Shown: positions 8,765 through 17,021 of the stretch, in pieces
Position numbering within the stretch: the stretch's first letter is position 1
How the letters are laid out: every line of letters begins with the position of its first letter
Assembly: GCF_001673405.1 (NCBI RefSeq)
Contig: NZ_LZLV01000004.1
Span: 1 to 64,000 of the forward strand
DNA length: 64,000 bases
Reading direction: 5' to 3'
Source: Mycobacterium sp. 1245111.1
GTDB taxonomy: Bacteria > Actinomycetota > Actinomycetes > Mycobacteriales > Mycobacteriaceae
The notes under the pieces: generated by a model
What the model saw: the letters and a program-made list of their open reading frames with translations, nothing else
What the model was told of the DNA's origin: nothing
Database searches by the model: none
Translations under genes and position numbers: made by a program

Positions 8765-9802
8765 GTGCGTCTAGCTGTCCCCTCCAACTCGACGGCCCAC
8801 ATGAGCCGGCTGATGATCGCCGGCCTCGCGGTCGCAGGCGCAGGCCTGTTCGCGATCAACGCGCCGACCGCCGGAGTCCCTGTCCAGCACTACAACGTGA
8901 AGCTGGCCTCGGGCGAAGTCGACTGGACGACGTTCCTGTCCGACACCCAGGCCAACCTGGCGACCCTGCAAGCCGAAGGCACCACGGCGAGCACCGAGCT
9001 GTCGACCGCGCTCGGAAACGTCTCGGATGCCTTCAGCACCCAAATCAGCACCGCTCTGACCGGCTTCGACACCGGTGTCAACAACGCGCTGTTCGGCGGC
9101 TGGTACGGCGGCGACGACGGCTTCGTCTTCGGGATCTTCGGCGGGGAACCGGTCGTCGGGCCGAACGGCACCACCGAGACCGGCAGCCTGATCGCCACGC
9201 TTTCGAACGATTTCGCGAACATCTCGACCACCCCCAATGGCAGCGAGCAGCTCTTCAGCGACTTCAACGCGTATTCGCTCGAGCTGCTGGACCACACCCT
9301 CAAGCCGTTGCTCTCTCCCCTGCTCGACGAGACCAGCAAGGGAGTGACGACGCTGTCGATTCCCGTCGAGCTGTCGCAGATTCAGACCAACCTCCTAGAG
9401 GCGTTCGGCAACTACAACGAACTCAAGGGGCTGGCGGAGACCGTGCTGTCTCCCGAGATCAGCGGCTTCTTCGCGTTATCCACCGACCTGGACAACATCA
9501 ATGCCGCGATGACGGCCGGCGACAGCACCCTGGCCATGACAGATCTGAACAACCTGGGCTCCGACGTGTTGAACGCGATCGTCAATGGTTACGACGCGGG
9601 CGTGAACCCAGTCAACGGTGTCGAGAACATCTTCCCGGGACTGATCAACGCGGGCAGCTTCCTCGACGAGCTGTACACGACGTGGACCTCGCAGTTCATC
9701 GACGCGTTCGGCTCGCTGGCGACGGAGTCGGCGACCGCGGGCGCGTCCGAGGCTGTGACGAGCGCCGTCCCCGATTTGTTCACGGGGCTGCTTAGCTTCT
9801 AG
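8765..9802 (+). CDS. Secreted protein of unknown function in the IdeR-controlled mbtA unit
   Basis: A 345-residue protein with an N-terminal export signal: a basic start, then the hydrophobic run LMIAGLAVAGAGLFAI and a likely cleavage after NAPTA. The mature part is acidic, rich in Asn, Thr, Ser, Leu and Gly, and almost free of Cys. It has a Gly/aromatic patch (ALFGGWYGGDDGFVFGIFGG, about residues 110-130) and amphipathic helices. I do not recognise a domain. GTG 8765 is chosen because AAGGAG lies 6 bases upstream. ATG 8759 touches that SD, and ATG 8726 has none. mbtA follows 35 bases later with no visible terminator, so the two are probably cotranscribed under the 8663 IdeR box. In M. tuberculosis mbtA sits directly at this control region, so the gene is an insertion. 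A role in siderophore traffic is a guess from context. Confidence 0.8.
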   Translation: MRLAVPSNSTAHMSRLMIAGLAVAGAGLFAINAPTAGVPVQHYNVKLASGEVDWTTFLSDTQANLATLQAEGTTASTELSTALGNVSDAFSTQISTALTGFDTGVNNALFGGWYGGDDGFVFGIFGGEPVVGPNGTTETGSLIATLSNDFANISTTPNGSEQLFSDFNAYSLELLDHTLKPLLSPLLDETSKGVTTLSIPVELSQIQTNLLEAFGNYNELKGLAETVLSPEISGFFALSTDLDNINAAMTAGDSTLAMTDLNNLGSDVLNAIVNGYDAGVNPVNGVENIFPGLINAGSFLDELYTTWTSQFIDAFGSLATESATAGASEAVTSAVPDLFTGLLSF

Positions 9803-9837
9803 GCAAGCGGCGCGCCGGGCGGGGATGGAGGCAAGGG

Positions 9838-11445
9838 ATGCTCGAAGGCTTTGTCCCGTTCCCGCCCGACCGTGCGGCGGCCTACCGGGCCGCCGGCTAT
9901 TGGGCGGGCCGGACCGTCGACTCGCTGCTGTCCGGGGCCGCCCAGCGCTGGCCGACGAACACGGCGGTGGTCGACGCCGACGGGTCCGAACGGCTGACCT
10001 TCGGGCAACTCGACGAACGCGCCGACCGGGCCGCGGCGGGGCTGGCCGAACTCGGTATCGATGCCGGTGACCGGGTGCTGCTACAGCTGCCGAACAGCTG
10101 CCAGTTCGCGGTGGCGCTCTTCGCGCTGCTGCGCGCCGGCGCGATCCCGGTGATGTGTCTGACCGGCCACCGAGCGGCCGAGTTGGGGCACTTCGCCGCC
10201 GTCAGCGAAGCGGCCGCGTTGATAATCCCCGACACCGCAAGCGGTTTCGACTACCGCCCGATGGCTGAACAACTCGCGCGCGACCACTCCGGGCTGCGTC
10301 GCGTCGTCGTCGACGGCGAACCCGGACCATTTGTCGCCTGGTCGCAGGTAAGCGCCAGTGCAGCCCGAAAACCGGACCATCGACCAGATCCCGAATCCCC
10401 CGCGTTGCTTCTAGTCTCCGGTGGCACCACGGGCACACCGAAGCTCATCCCCCGCACCCACGACGACTACGTCTACAACGCCACCGCCAGCGCAGCGCTA
10501 TGCGAGTTCAGCAGCGACGACGTCTACCTGGCCGCACTACCGGCCGCACACAATTTCCCCCTGGCCTGTCCCGGGCTGCTCGGCGCCATCTCGGTCGGCG
10601 CGGCCACGGTATTTCTCGCCAACCCGAGCCCGGAATCGGCGTTCGGCGCCATCGCACGTCACGGCGTGACCGTCACCGCATTGGTGCCGGCGCTGGCCAA
10701 CCTCTGGGCCCAGGCCACCGAGTGGGAGCCGCAGGTGCCAACCTCGTTGCGGCTGTTGCAAGTTGGCGGTGCCAAGCTGGAAGCCGGTGACGCTCAACGA
10801 GTCCGAGAAACCCTGACGCCGGGCCTGCAGCAGGTGTTCGGGATGGCCGAGGGATTGCTGAACTACACCCGCCCCGGCGACCCGCCAGAGGTTGTCGACC
10901 ACACGCAGGGACGTCCGCTGTGTGAGGGCGACGAACTGCGCATCGTCGACGATGCGGGCGAACCCGTCACCGCTGGTACCGAGGGCGAATTGCTGGTCCG
11001 TGGCCCATACACGTTCAACGGGTACTTCCGTGCCGACGAAGCCAACGCGACCTCCTTCGACCCGAACGGGTTCTATCGCACCGGCGACCTGGTCCGGCGG
11101 CACGCCGATGGAAACATAGAGGTCACCGGGCGGGTGAAGGACGTCATTCATCGCGGTGGCGAGACCATTCCCGCGGCCGACCTCGAAGAGCATCTGCGCA
11201 CTCACCCCGCGATTTCGGCGGCGGCCGCGGTGGCGCTGCCGGATGCCTATCTCGGCGAGAAGGTCTGCGCGGCAGTCGTTTTCTCCGGAGAGCCGGTGAC
11301 GCTCACGGAGCTGAACACCTATCTCGACCGGCGTGGCGTGGCCCGGCATGCGCGACCCGATGTGCTCAACGCGATGACGTCGCTGCCGACCACCCCGGTC
11401 GGCAAGGTCGACAAGAAGGCGATTGCCCGGCAATTACAGTCTTAA
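9838..11445 (+). CDS. mbtA: MbtA, salicyl-AMP ligase
   Basis: Adenylates salicylate and loads it on the MbtB aryl carrier, the entry step of mycobactin assembly. It is a 535-residue ANL-family enzyme with the P-loop-like LLLVSGGTTGTPKLIPRTH near residue 195, the acyl-binding VFGMAEGLLNYTRPGD near 340, the ribose-binding FYRTGDLVRR, and the C-terminal catalytic Lys in TPVGKVDKKAIARQL. Length and motifs agree with DhbE/MbtA enzymes. ATG 9838 follows a GGAGGCAAGG ribosome site. It probably forms a two-gene iron-repressed unit with the secreted-protein gene before it. Confidence 0.96.
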   Translation: MLEGFVPFPPDRAAAYRAAGYWAGRTVDSLLSGAAQRWPTNTAVVDADGSERLTFGQLDERADRAAAGLAELGIDAGDRVLLQLPNSCQFAVALFALLRAGAIPVMCLTGHRAAELGHFAAVSEAAALIIPDTASGFDYRPMAEQLARDHSGLRRVVVDGEPGPFVAWSQVSASAARKPDHRPDPESPALLLVSGGTTGTPKLIPRTHDDYVYNATASAALCEFSSDDVYLAALPAAHNFPLACPGLLGAISVGAATVFLANPSPESAFGAIARHGVTVTALVPALANLWAQATEWEPQVPTSLRLLQVGGAKLEAGDAQRVRETLTPGLQQVFGMAEGLLNYTRPGDPPEVVDHTQGRPLCEGDELRIVDDAGEPVTAGTEGELLVRGPYTFNGYFRADEANATSFDPNGFYRTGDLVRRHADGNIEVTGRVKDVIHRGGETIPAADLEEHLRTHPAISAAAAVALPDAYLGEKVCAAVVFSGEPVTLTELNTYLDRRGVARHARPDVLNAMTSLPTTPVGKVDKKAIARQLQS

Positions 11446-11511
11446 GATTCGTCGACGAATTCACCGAGTTCAGACAGAGATTCTTTACCTTTAGCGCCTA
11501 ATCTCAACGTC

Positions 11512-11694
11512 ATGGCAGTAAAAGTTGACAGCTCGTCCACGGCGAACAGCCGGGTGGAGGCGAAGCGGTCATTCATGTCGATCGCTTTCTCGGTGCTTGC
11601 CACTGGCGCGACGATCTTCGGCGCGGGTGCCGCAATGGCGTCACCGTCGTCCGTTGCTCCCGGAGATGCGCTTTTAGCGTTCCACGGCAAGTAA
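11512..11694 (+). CDS. Possible 60-residue exported peptide
   Basis: A short frame with the same orientation as mbtA. From ATG 11575 (residue 22) it reads as a signal peptide: MSIAFSVLATGATIFGAGAAMA with a likely cut after AMA. That leaves a mature tail of only 17 residues. No family recognised. The upstream bases hold a plausible -10-like TAATCT at 11499-11504 but no clear SD. Tiny exported peptides occur in mycobacteria, but this could be a chance frame. Confidence 0.4.
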   Translation: MAVKVDSSSTANSRVEAKRSFMSIAFSVLATGATIFGAGAAMASPSSVAPGDALLAFHGK

Positions 11695-11709
11695 TTCGGC
11701 AGTAACCTC

Positions 11710-12636
11710 TTACAGAGCCGCGGCCAGCCTCCACAACGCCTCGCGATCGGCCGAATCGGTCCGCTCCAGCGGACTGAGGGTTAACTCGGTGGCACCCGCA
11801 TCCAGATACGAAGCCAGTTGTCGCGCAACGGCTTCCTCCGGGCCGACAGCGGCAAGTTCGGCGATATCGTCGACACCTTCTCGAGCTATCACGTTGCGAT
11901 ATGACGGGATTGACGCGTAGAAGCCCAGGTGCTCCGCGGCGACCGCCCGGGCGCTCTCGACCTCCGCGGACAACACGACTGGCACGGCCGTGATGACACG
12001 CGGCACCGGACGGCCCGCTTCGGCCGCGGCTTTGTTGATGGTCGGCACGATGAACTCGCCGATGGTCCGCGGGCCCGCGAGATAGGGAATGGTTCCGTCA
12101 GCAAGCTCACCGGTGACGCGCAATGCTTTGGGGCCCATCGCCGCTACGTAAATCGGGACAGGGGTGCCGCCCGCGACCTGCACCGGCCACGTCGGGCTCG
12201 CACTGATCTCGCTCCCGTGAAAGTCGACGCTTCCGGTATCGATGACCGAACGCAGGATCGTCAAGTGTTCACGCAGGCGGGTGATGACGTGTGGCCAGTC
12301 ACCGCCGAACGCGGGACGTTCGACGAGGCGCGCACCCAGCCCGAGGCCCAGGCTGAAGTTGCCGTGGGTGGCCGCCTGCGCCGTCTGCGCCAACTGGGCG
12401 ACGATCAGCGGATGGCGCGGGTTGATCGGGACCACCGACGTGCCGACACCGAGCCCGGGTACGGCAGTCCCGACAAGCGCTGCCAGCGAGATGGCGTCGT
12501 AGTTCATTTGTTGCGCCAGCCACACCTTCGTTACGCCGAGCTCGTGAGCTCGTCTTGCCTGGCCGATGACGTCGTCGACGAGGTTGGCTGCACCGGGACG
12601 TGGGATGAGCAGGACTCCAGCTGGCATGCGGGGCAC
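11710..12636 (-). CDS. F420-dependent LLM-class oxidoreductase
   Basis: A 308-residue luciferase-like flavin/F420 enzyme, probably using F420 as in related mycobacterial proteins. It shows the LLM barrel signatures GVTKVWLAQQ (strand 1), GVGTSVVPINPRHP and FSLGLGLGA. Substrate unknown. The frame opens at GTG 12636; ATG 12627 (residue 4) is as likely. It is last in a four-gene leftward operon (monooxygenase, VOC protein, SDR, this), 15 bases after the SDR stop. The context suggests redox degradation or modification of a ketone-like or cyclic substrate. Confidence 0.85.
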   Translation of the reverse strand: MPRMPAGVLLIPRPGAANLVDDVIGQARRAHELGVTKVWLAQQMNYDAISLAALVGTAVPGLGVGTSVVPINPRHPLIVAQLAQTAQAATHGNFSLGLGLGARLVERPAFGGDWPHVITRLREHLTILRSVIDTGSVDFHGSEISASPTWPVQVAGGTPVPIYVAAMGPKALRVTGELADGTIPYLAGPRTIGEFIVPTINKAAAEAGRPVPRVITAVPVVLSAEVESARAVAAEHLGFYASIPSYRNVIAREGVDDIAELAAVGPEEAVARQLASYLDAGATELTLSPLERTDSADREALWRLAAAL

Positions 12637-12651
12637 AACGTCGTCGGGCGA

Positions 12652-13389
12652 TCAGCCATTCCTTCGCTTGGCCTGCAACTTCTGAATCTGCCCGTAGGTG
12701 TCGATCGGGCTGTGCAACGCCAGACCACCGTCGGCCAGTACGGTTTGTCCAGTGACCCAAGTCATTTCGAGGACGGCGACGATGGCCTCGGCGACATCGT
12801 CGGCCTCCCCTACCCGGCCGAGGGCCGTCCGCCGGCTCAGGCCGTCCAGCCAACCCGGAAGTTGCTCGGCGCCGGCGAGCATGGGTGTTCGGGTGACACC
12901 CGGTCCCACCGCATTGACCCGAATCGCATGCGGGCCCCATTCGCTGGCCGCCACCCGGACAAGCATGTCGACACCGGCTTTGGATACGCAGTAGGCGCCC
13001 ATGTCGCGGTCGGCGACGGTGCCGCTGATGCTCGACACCGCGACGATGGATCCGCCGCCGCCGTTGTCGATCATCGATTGCGCCACCGCCCGCATGGTCA
13101 ACCACGTTCCGGTGAGGTTGACGTCGACGACGCGTTTCCAGTCGGCGGGATCCTGCGCGAGCAGCATGCCGGATGCGCCTATCGCGGCGCAGGCGACGAG
13201 ACGGTCCGGCACGCCGGCCGTTGCCACCGTTTGCTCAAGCGCCGCGGCCACCGCGTCGGGATCACTGATGTCACACGCGATGTCCCCGCCGCGCAGATCC
13301 CACGTGAGGACGGTGTGTCCGGCTTGCCTCAACCGGTCGGCCGCGGCAGCGCCGATGCCGGACGCGCCACCGGTCACGATGGCGCTCAC
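12652..13389 (-). CDS. Short-chain dehydrogenase/reductase (SDR)
   Basis: A 245-residue classical SDR. It has the cofactor motif TGGASGIG at residues 6-13, CAAIGASG in place of NNAG, catalytic Ser in SSIS near 120, YCVSKAG near 133-139, and the C-terminal VTGQTVLADGG. It probably oxidises or reduces a hydroxyl/keto group. GTG 13389 overlaps the VOC gene stop (GTGA), showing tight coupling within the operon. Substrate unknown. Confidence 0.9.
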   Translation of the reverse strand: MSAIVTGGASGIGAAAADRLRQAGHTVLTWDLRGGDIACDISDPDAVAAALEQTVATAGVPDRLVACAAIGASGMLLAQDPADWKRVVDVNLTGTWLTMRAVAQSMIDNGGGGSIVAVSSISGTVADRDMGAYCVSKAGVDMLVRVAASEWGPHAIRVNAVGPGVTRTPMLAGAEQLPGWLDGLSRRTALGRVGEADDVAEAIVAVLEMTWVTGQTVLADGGLALHSPIDTYGQIQKLQAKRRNG

Positions 13390-13826
13390 CGCGCCGGGCC
13401 GATCAGCTCCACGCGGACACCGTCCGGTGCTGTGATCACCGCCATCTGAACGTGCTTTCCCTGCGGCGCGGGGACCGCGATCTGGCGTATGCCGTCGGCG
13501 AATCCGGCATCCGCCAGCCGGCGAAGCGCCGGTTCGACGTCGCGGTTCAACGAGACCAGGAAGAAACCCGCTGCCGGACCATGCGTCGGTTCGCGTGCGG
13601 GTGCAGCGTGGTCGAACACCACGAGTTCGATGATGCCGGTGTCGGGTGCGCCGGGGTCGCCGAGAAAGACCGACCGCAGCGTGTCTGTGCTGGCATCGAA
13701 AAGGCTTGGCCAGTCGCCGGTGAAGACGTGATCGAACAGGATCGCGAGGCCCAGGCCGTCCCGCCAGAACCGCAGCGAATGCTCGACGTCGGTGGTCACG
13801 ATCGCGGTGTGATGAACGCCGTTCAT
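13386..13826 (-). CDS. VOC-superfamily (glyoxalase/dioxygenase-like) protein
   Basis: 146 residues with two beta-alpha-beta-beta-beta half-folds. It begins NGVHHTAIVTTDVEHSLRFW, the usual start of glyoxalase I, extradiol dioxygenase and epimerase relatives. Possible metal ligands are His 5 or 6, the Glu of GIIELVVFDH and a C-terminal Glu in GVRVELIGP. It may be a lyase, epimerase or dioxygenase. ATG 13826 overlaps the monooxygenase stop (ATGA). Its exact job cannot be read from sequence. Confidence 0.82.
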   Translation of the reverse strand: MNGVHHTAIVTTDVEHSLRFWRDGLGLAILFDHVFTGDWPSLFDASTDTLRSVFLGDPGAPDTGIIELVVFDHAAPAREPTHGPAAGFFLVSLNRDVEPALRRLADAGFADGIRQIAVPAPQGKHVQMAVITAPDGVRVELIGPAR

Positions 13827-15292
13827 GCGTTACCAGCCTTCGGGTAGGTGTCGAACAGATCCAAGCCGACGGCGGCGAGACGTTGCGCGAACATCGCTCC
13901 GCTATACGGATACTGCGTCACCATCTTGCCGCTGGGATGACGAAAGTAGTTGCTGCAGTTGGCCGCCCAGACGGTGGTGTCCAGGGCCCGCTGGATCTCG
14001 GCGTTGAACTCGTCGTGCGGTCCGCGTTTGATGTCGACCGCCCCGATGGCTTCCCGGGTCATCGTGTCGAGCAGGCGACGGACAAACTCGGCCTGCGCTT
14101 CCAGGATGTAGATCATCGAGGTGATCCCGTTGGTGTTCGGTCCGTACAACGTGAACAGGTTGGGGTAGCCCGGCACCACGGTGCCCAGATACGCCTCGGC
14201 ACCGTCCGACCATTCGTCGTGCAGTCGCCGGCCACCGCTGCCGTAGACATCGAGACTGCTCAAGTAGTCGGCGGCCTTGAATCCGGTCCCGAAGATCACC
14301 GTGTCCACCCGGTGTTCCACACCGTCGGCGGTGCGCAGACCGCGTTCGGTGAAGGACAGTATCGGTGAGGTCTCCAACGTGACGTTCGGCAGCGCGAAGA
14401 CCGGAAACCACGTCTTGGACTGCAGCGGCCGCTTGCAGCCGACGGGGTAGTCGGGCAACAACTTTGATCGCAATTCCGGGTCCTTGACCTTTTTCATCAG
14501 GTATCCGTACGACATGTCGGTCAGCATCTTGGTCATGTCGGAGTCGACGCCGAAGTCGGCCGCCTCGTACTGCTCAAAAGCCGCGTCCCGAACCTTTAGC
14601 GCTTCGGCGGGATCACTGGCGAACAACGCCTGCTGCTCGGGCGTGAACGGATCGTCGAACCGCGGGGCCACCCAGATCGGGGTGCGCTGAAAGATGGTCA
14701 GATGCTCGGTCTGCGCGGCGATCTCGGGAACGTACTGGACCGCGCTGGCACCCGTCCCGATCGACGCAACCCGTTCGCCCGCGGTCGATTTCGAATGATC
14801 CCACTGCGACGAGTGAAATACTCTCCCGCCGAACAGCTCTCGCCCCGGGATCGCAGGGACGTTGGGAATGTCGAGCATGCCGACCGCGCTGACCAGGACG
14901 TCGAGCTCGTACCGCTCCCCCCGCTCGGTTTCGATCGTCCATCGCGCGTCGGTGTCCGACCACCGGGCCGCGCTCACCGTGGTGTTCGCGTGCAGATGTG
15001 GCCCGAGTTGGTGGTCGGCGGCGACCTTCTCCAGGTACTCGAGGATTTCGGGCTGGTTGGCGAAGGTCTTGCTCCAGTACGGGTTGAGCGCGAACGAAAA
15101 CGAGTAGAAATGTGACGGCACATCGCAGGCCGCACCCGGATAGGTGTTGTTGCGCCAAGTCCCCCCGAAGCCGTCGCCGCGCTCGAAGATCGTGAAGTCG
15201 TAACCGCCATGCGTCAGCTGGATGCCCATCGCGATCCCGCCGGGACCGGCGCCGATGACGCCGACCCGCGGCTTCCTCGCCTGCACGACCAT
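13823..15292 (-). CDS. Baeyer-Villiger-type flavin monooxygenase
   Basis: A 489-residue FAD/NADPH monooxygenase. N-terminal FAD motif GVIGAGPGGIAMG at about 11-23, then FGGTWRNNTYPGAACD. The class I BVMO fingerprint FGGRVFHSSQWDH is near residue 150, and the NADPH motif GTGASAVQYVPE follows. First gene of the leftward four-gene operon. Start ATG 15292 lies 11 bases from a perfect inverted repeat that probably serves as operator. It likely inserts oxygen into a ketone; the SDR and F420 enzyme could supply or process that ketone. Confidence 0.9.
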   Translation of the reverse strand: MVVQARKPRVGVIGAGPGGIAMGIQLTHGGYDFTIFERGDGFGGTWRNNTYPGAACDVPSHFYSFSFALNPYWSKTFANQPEILEYLEKVAADHQLGPHLHANTTVSAARWSDTDARWTIETERGERYELDVLVSAVGMLDIPNVPAIPGRELFGGRVFHSSQWDHSKSTAGERVASIGTGASAVQYVPEIAAQTEHLTIFQRTPIWVAPRFDDPFTPEQQALFASDPAEALKVRDAAFEQYEAADFGVDSDMTKMLTDMSYGYLMKKVKDPELRSKLLPDYPVGCKRPLQSKTWFPVFALPNVTLETSPILSFTERGLRTADGVEHRVDTVIFGTGFKAADYLSSLDVYGSGGRRLHDEWSDGAEAYLGTVVPGYPNLFTLYGPNTNGITSMIYILEAQAEFVRRLLDTMTREAIGAVDIKRGPHDEFNAEIQRALDTTVWAANCSNYFRHPSGKMVTQYPYSGAMFAQRLAAVGLDLFDTYPKAGNA

Positions 15293-15302
15293 CCTGCAAA
15301 TG

Positions 15303-15326
15303 TTACATATGACACCCCATATGTAA
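15303..15326. promoter_or_regulatory. Perfect 9-bp inverted repeat, probable operator between divergent genes
   Basis: TTACATATG at 15303-15311 and CATATGTAA at 15318-15326 are exact reverse complements with a 6-bp spacer; outer TGT/ACA bases extend the symmetry. It sits 11 bases upstream of the monooxygenase start and 41 bases upstream of the divergent cysteine-hydrolase start, so one dimeric repressor could control both. No regulator gene lies immediately beside it. The nearby TetR has different sites. Confidence 0.7.
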
Positions 15327-15366
15327 ACAGTGGTGTCGGGCTCGGCGGTGGAGCAGAGTTGACCGC

Positions 15367-15990
15367 GTGGAATACCGCAGAAGCATCACGGGTCTCGTCG
15401 TGATCGATCCATACAACGACTTCATCTCCGAGGGTGGCAAGGTATGGGACCGCCTCAAAGGGGTTGCCGAAGCCAACGGGTGCGTCAGAAACATGAGCCA
15501 GGTGCTGCAGGCCGCGCGCGACGCGGGCATCCAGGTCTTCTACGCGCTACATCACCGGTATCGGCCCGGCGACTACGAAGACTGGAAGTACATCGCCCCG
15601 ATCCAGAAGGCGGCGTGGTCTCGCAAAACCTTCGAATTCGGGTCCTGGGGCGCACAGCTGCGCAGCGAGTTCGAACCGCAGCCCGGAGACGTTGTCGCCC
15701 AGGAGCATTGGTGCTCAAGCGGATTCGCGAATACCGATTTGGACGTTCTGCTCAAGCGGCAGGGCGTCCATCAACTCATCATGATCGGGCTGATCGCCCA
15801 CACCTGCCTCGAGGCGACCGTTCGCTTCGGAGCCGAACTGGGCTACGAGGTCACCGTGGTCAAAGATGCGACGGCCAGCTACTCCGACGTCGAGATGCAC
15901 GCGGCCCTGGAAGTCAACATCCCCAACTATGCGACCGCAATCCTGTCGGCGGAAGATGTCGTCGAGGCGATCTCGACGTCCACGGACTAA
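15367..15990 (+). CDS. Isochorismatase-family cysteine hydrolase
   Basis: 207 residues with the isochorismatase-like hydrolase triad: Asp in LVVIDPYNDF (about 14), a Lys in the central region and Cys in IAHTCLEATVRFGAELGY (about 143). Members hydrolyse amides (nicotinamide, carbamoylated compounds) or vinyl ethers; the substrate here is unknown. GTG 15367 is the start. It is divergent from the monooxygenase operon across the palindrome, and its 3' end meets the aldo-keto reductase tail 3 bases away. A link to isochorismate or salicylate metabolism is not supported beyond the family name. Confidence 0.87.
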   Translation: MEYRRSITGLVVIDPYNDFISEGGKVWDRLKGVAEANGCVRNMSQVLQAARDAGIQVFYALHHRYRPGDYEDWKYIAPIQKAAWSRKTFEFGSWGAQLRSEFEPQPGDVVAQEHWCSSGFANTDLDVLLKRQGVHQLIMIGLIAHTCLEATVRFGAELGYEVTVVKDATASYSDVEMHAALEVNIPNYATAILSAEDVVEAISTSTD

Positions 15991-15993
15991 CCG

Positions 15994-16941
15994 TCAACTG
16001 CCCGCGGGCACCTCGGCGAATCCCGGCTCCCCGCCCTCGACAACGGAATTGAACCGGACGCGAGTCTCAAGACGCTCGTTGATGTCTTCGATCGCGCTTT
16101 CGGGAATCGCGGTCACGTCGAAATTCTCGCGGATGCGCGCGGGATTGACCGAACCCGTCAAGACCGCGCTGCCGCGTTGAATGCCCCACGCCAACAGCAC
16201 TTGCGCGGGCGTCTTTCCCATCCGCTGGGCGATCGAGACGATCAGCGGGTCGTCGAGCAGTCGCGGCTCGAGCGCGTGGCCAAGCGACGCGAACGCCAGA
16301 AGGACGATCCCGTCCGTCTCGCGCAGCTGGTGAATTTCCCACTGTGGGTGGTATGGATGCGACTCGACCTCGACCACCGCCGGCTTGATCCTGGCGGTGT
16401 GGGCGATCCGCTTGGCGCCCTCGACGTCGATGTCCGACAGTCCGATCGCGCCGGTAAGCCCTTCGTCGACAAGACTTTCCATCGCCTCCCAGGTTTCCTC
16501 CAGCGTGACGCCGTCGTCGTAGATGACGGCACCGTGCACGTCACGCGGATCCTGGTCGTCGCCGGGTTGGAAGGCGAACGGGGTGTGCACCAGATACAGG
16601 TCGACGGTGTCGAGCCCGAGCCGGTTGAGGCTGGCCTGCAGCGCCGGCTTGACCCGTTCGGGGCGATGGTTGTTGTTCCACAACTTGGTGGTGACGAACA
16701 ACTCGTCGCGGCGGACGGTTCCGTCGGCGAAGAGCTCCGCGATCGCGGCGCCCACGTCGGCCTCGTTGCGATACCGTTCGGCGGCGTCGAGGTGTCGGAA
16801 ACCGACTTTGACCGCGGCCTTGACGGCGTCTCGCGTCTTCGAGCGATCGGACAACGACGTCCCGAATCCCAAAGCCGGCATCCTGCTGGTGACGTTATTC
16901 AAGTCGAACGTGACGCGACTCAGGTCGTCGATTGATGTCAT
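15994..16941 (-). CDS. Aldo-keto reductase
   Basis: A 315-residue NADPH-dependent reductase of the (beta/alpha)8 AKR family. The catalytic tetrad is visible: Asp and Tyr in RHLDAAERYRNE, Lys in VTTKLWN and His in DLYLVHTPF. It probably reduces an aldehyde or ketone. It lies just left of a TetR gene on the same strand; the operator at 16968 is 27 bases before its ATG and has a twin before the TetR gene, so it is the likely TetR target. Confidence 0.92.
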   Translation of the reverse strand: MTSIDDLSRVTFDLNNVTSRMPALGFGTSLSDRSKTRDAVKAAVKVGFRHLDAAERYRNEADVGAAIAELFADGTVRRDELFVTTKLWNNNHRPERVKPALQASLNRLGLDTVDLYLVHTPFAFQPGDDQDPRDVHGAVIYDDGVTLEETWEAMESLVDEGLTGAIGLSDIDVEGAKRIAHTARIKPAVVEVESHPYHPQWEIHQLRETDGIVLLAFASLGHALEPRLLDDPLIVSIAQRMGKTPAQVLLAWGIQRGSAVLTGSVNPARIRENFDVTAIPESAIEDINERLETRVRFNSVVEGGEPGFAEVPAGS

Positions 16942-16967
16942 GGTCTTGGCCTCTTTCTCATTTATAG

Positions 16968-16981
16968 ATGACCAGTCGTCT
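16968..16981. promoter_or_regulatory. TetR operator copy 1, before the aldo-keto reductase
   Basis: ATGACCAGTCGTCT, reverse complement AGACGACTGGTCAT, matches the second site AGACGACCGGTCAG at 17610-17623 in 12 of 14 positions. It sits between the TetR gene stop and the reductase start, placing the reductase under the same regulator. Confidence 0.7.
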
Positions 16982-17021
16982 AGTTAACGCTCGCTGCCGG
17001 CGCTCCATTCCCGGCCGGTGC

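Noticed and set aside
11929..13449. 506-codon open frame on the plus strand
   Set aside because: Lies antisense across the F420 oxidoreductase, SDR and VOC genes, all with clear motifs.
15367..15990. A role of the isochorismatase-family protein in salicylate or siderophore synthesis
   Set aside because: The family name alone is not evidence; it lacks an aryl carrier domain, has no IdeR box and sits with unrelated catabolic genes.
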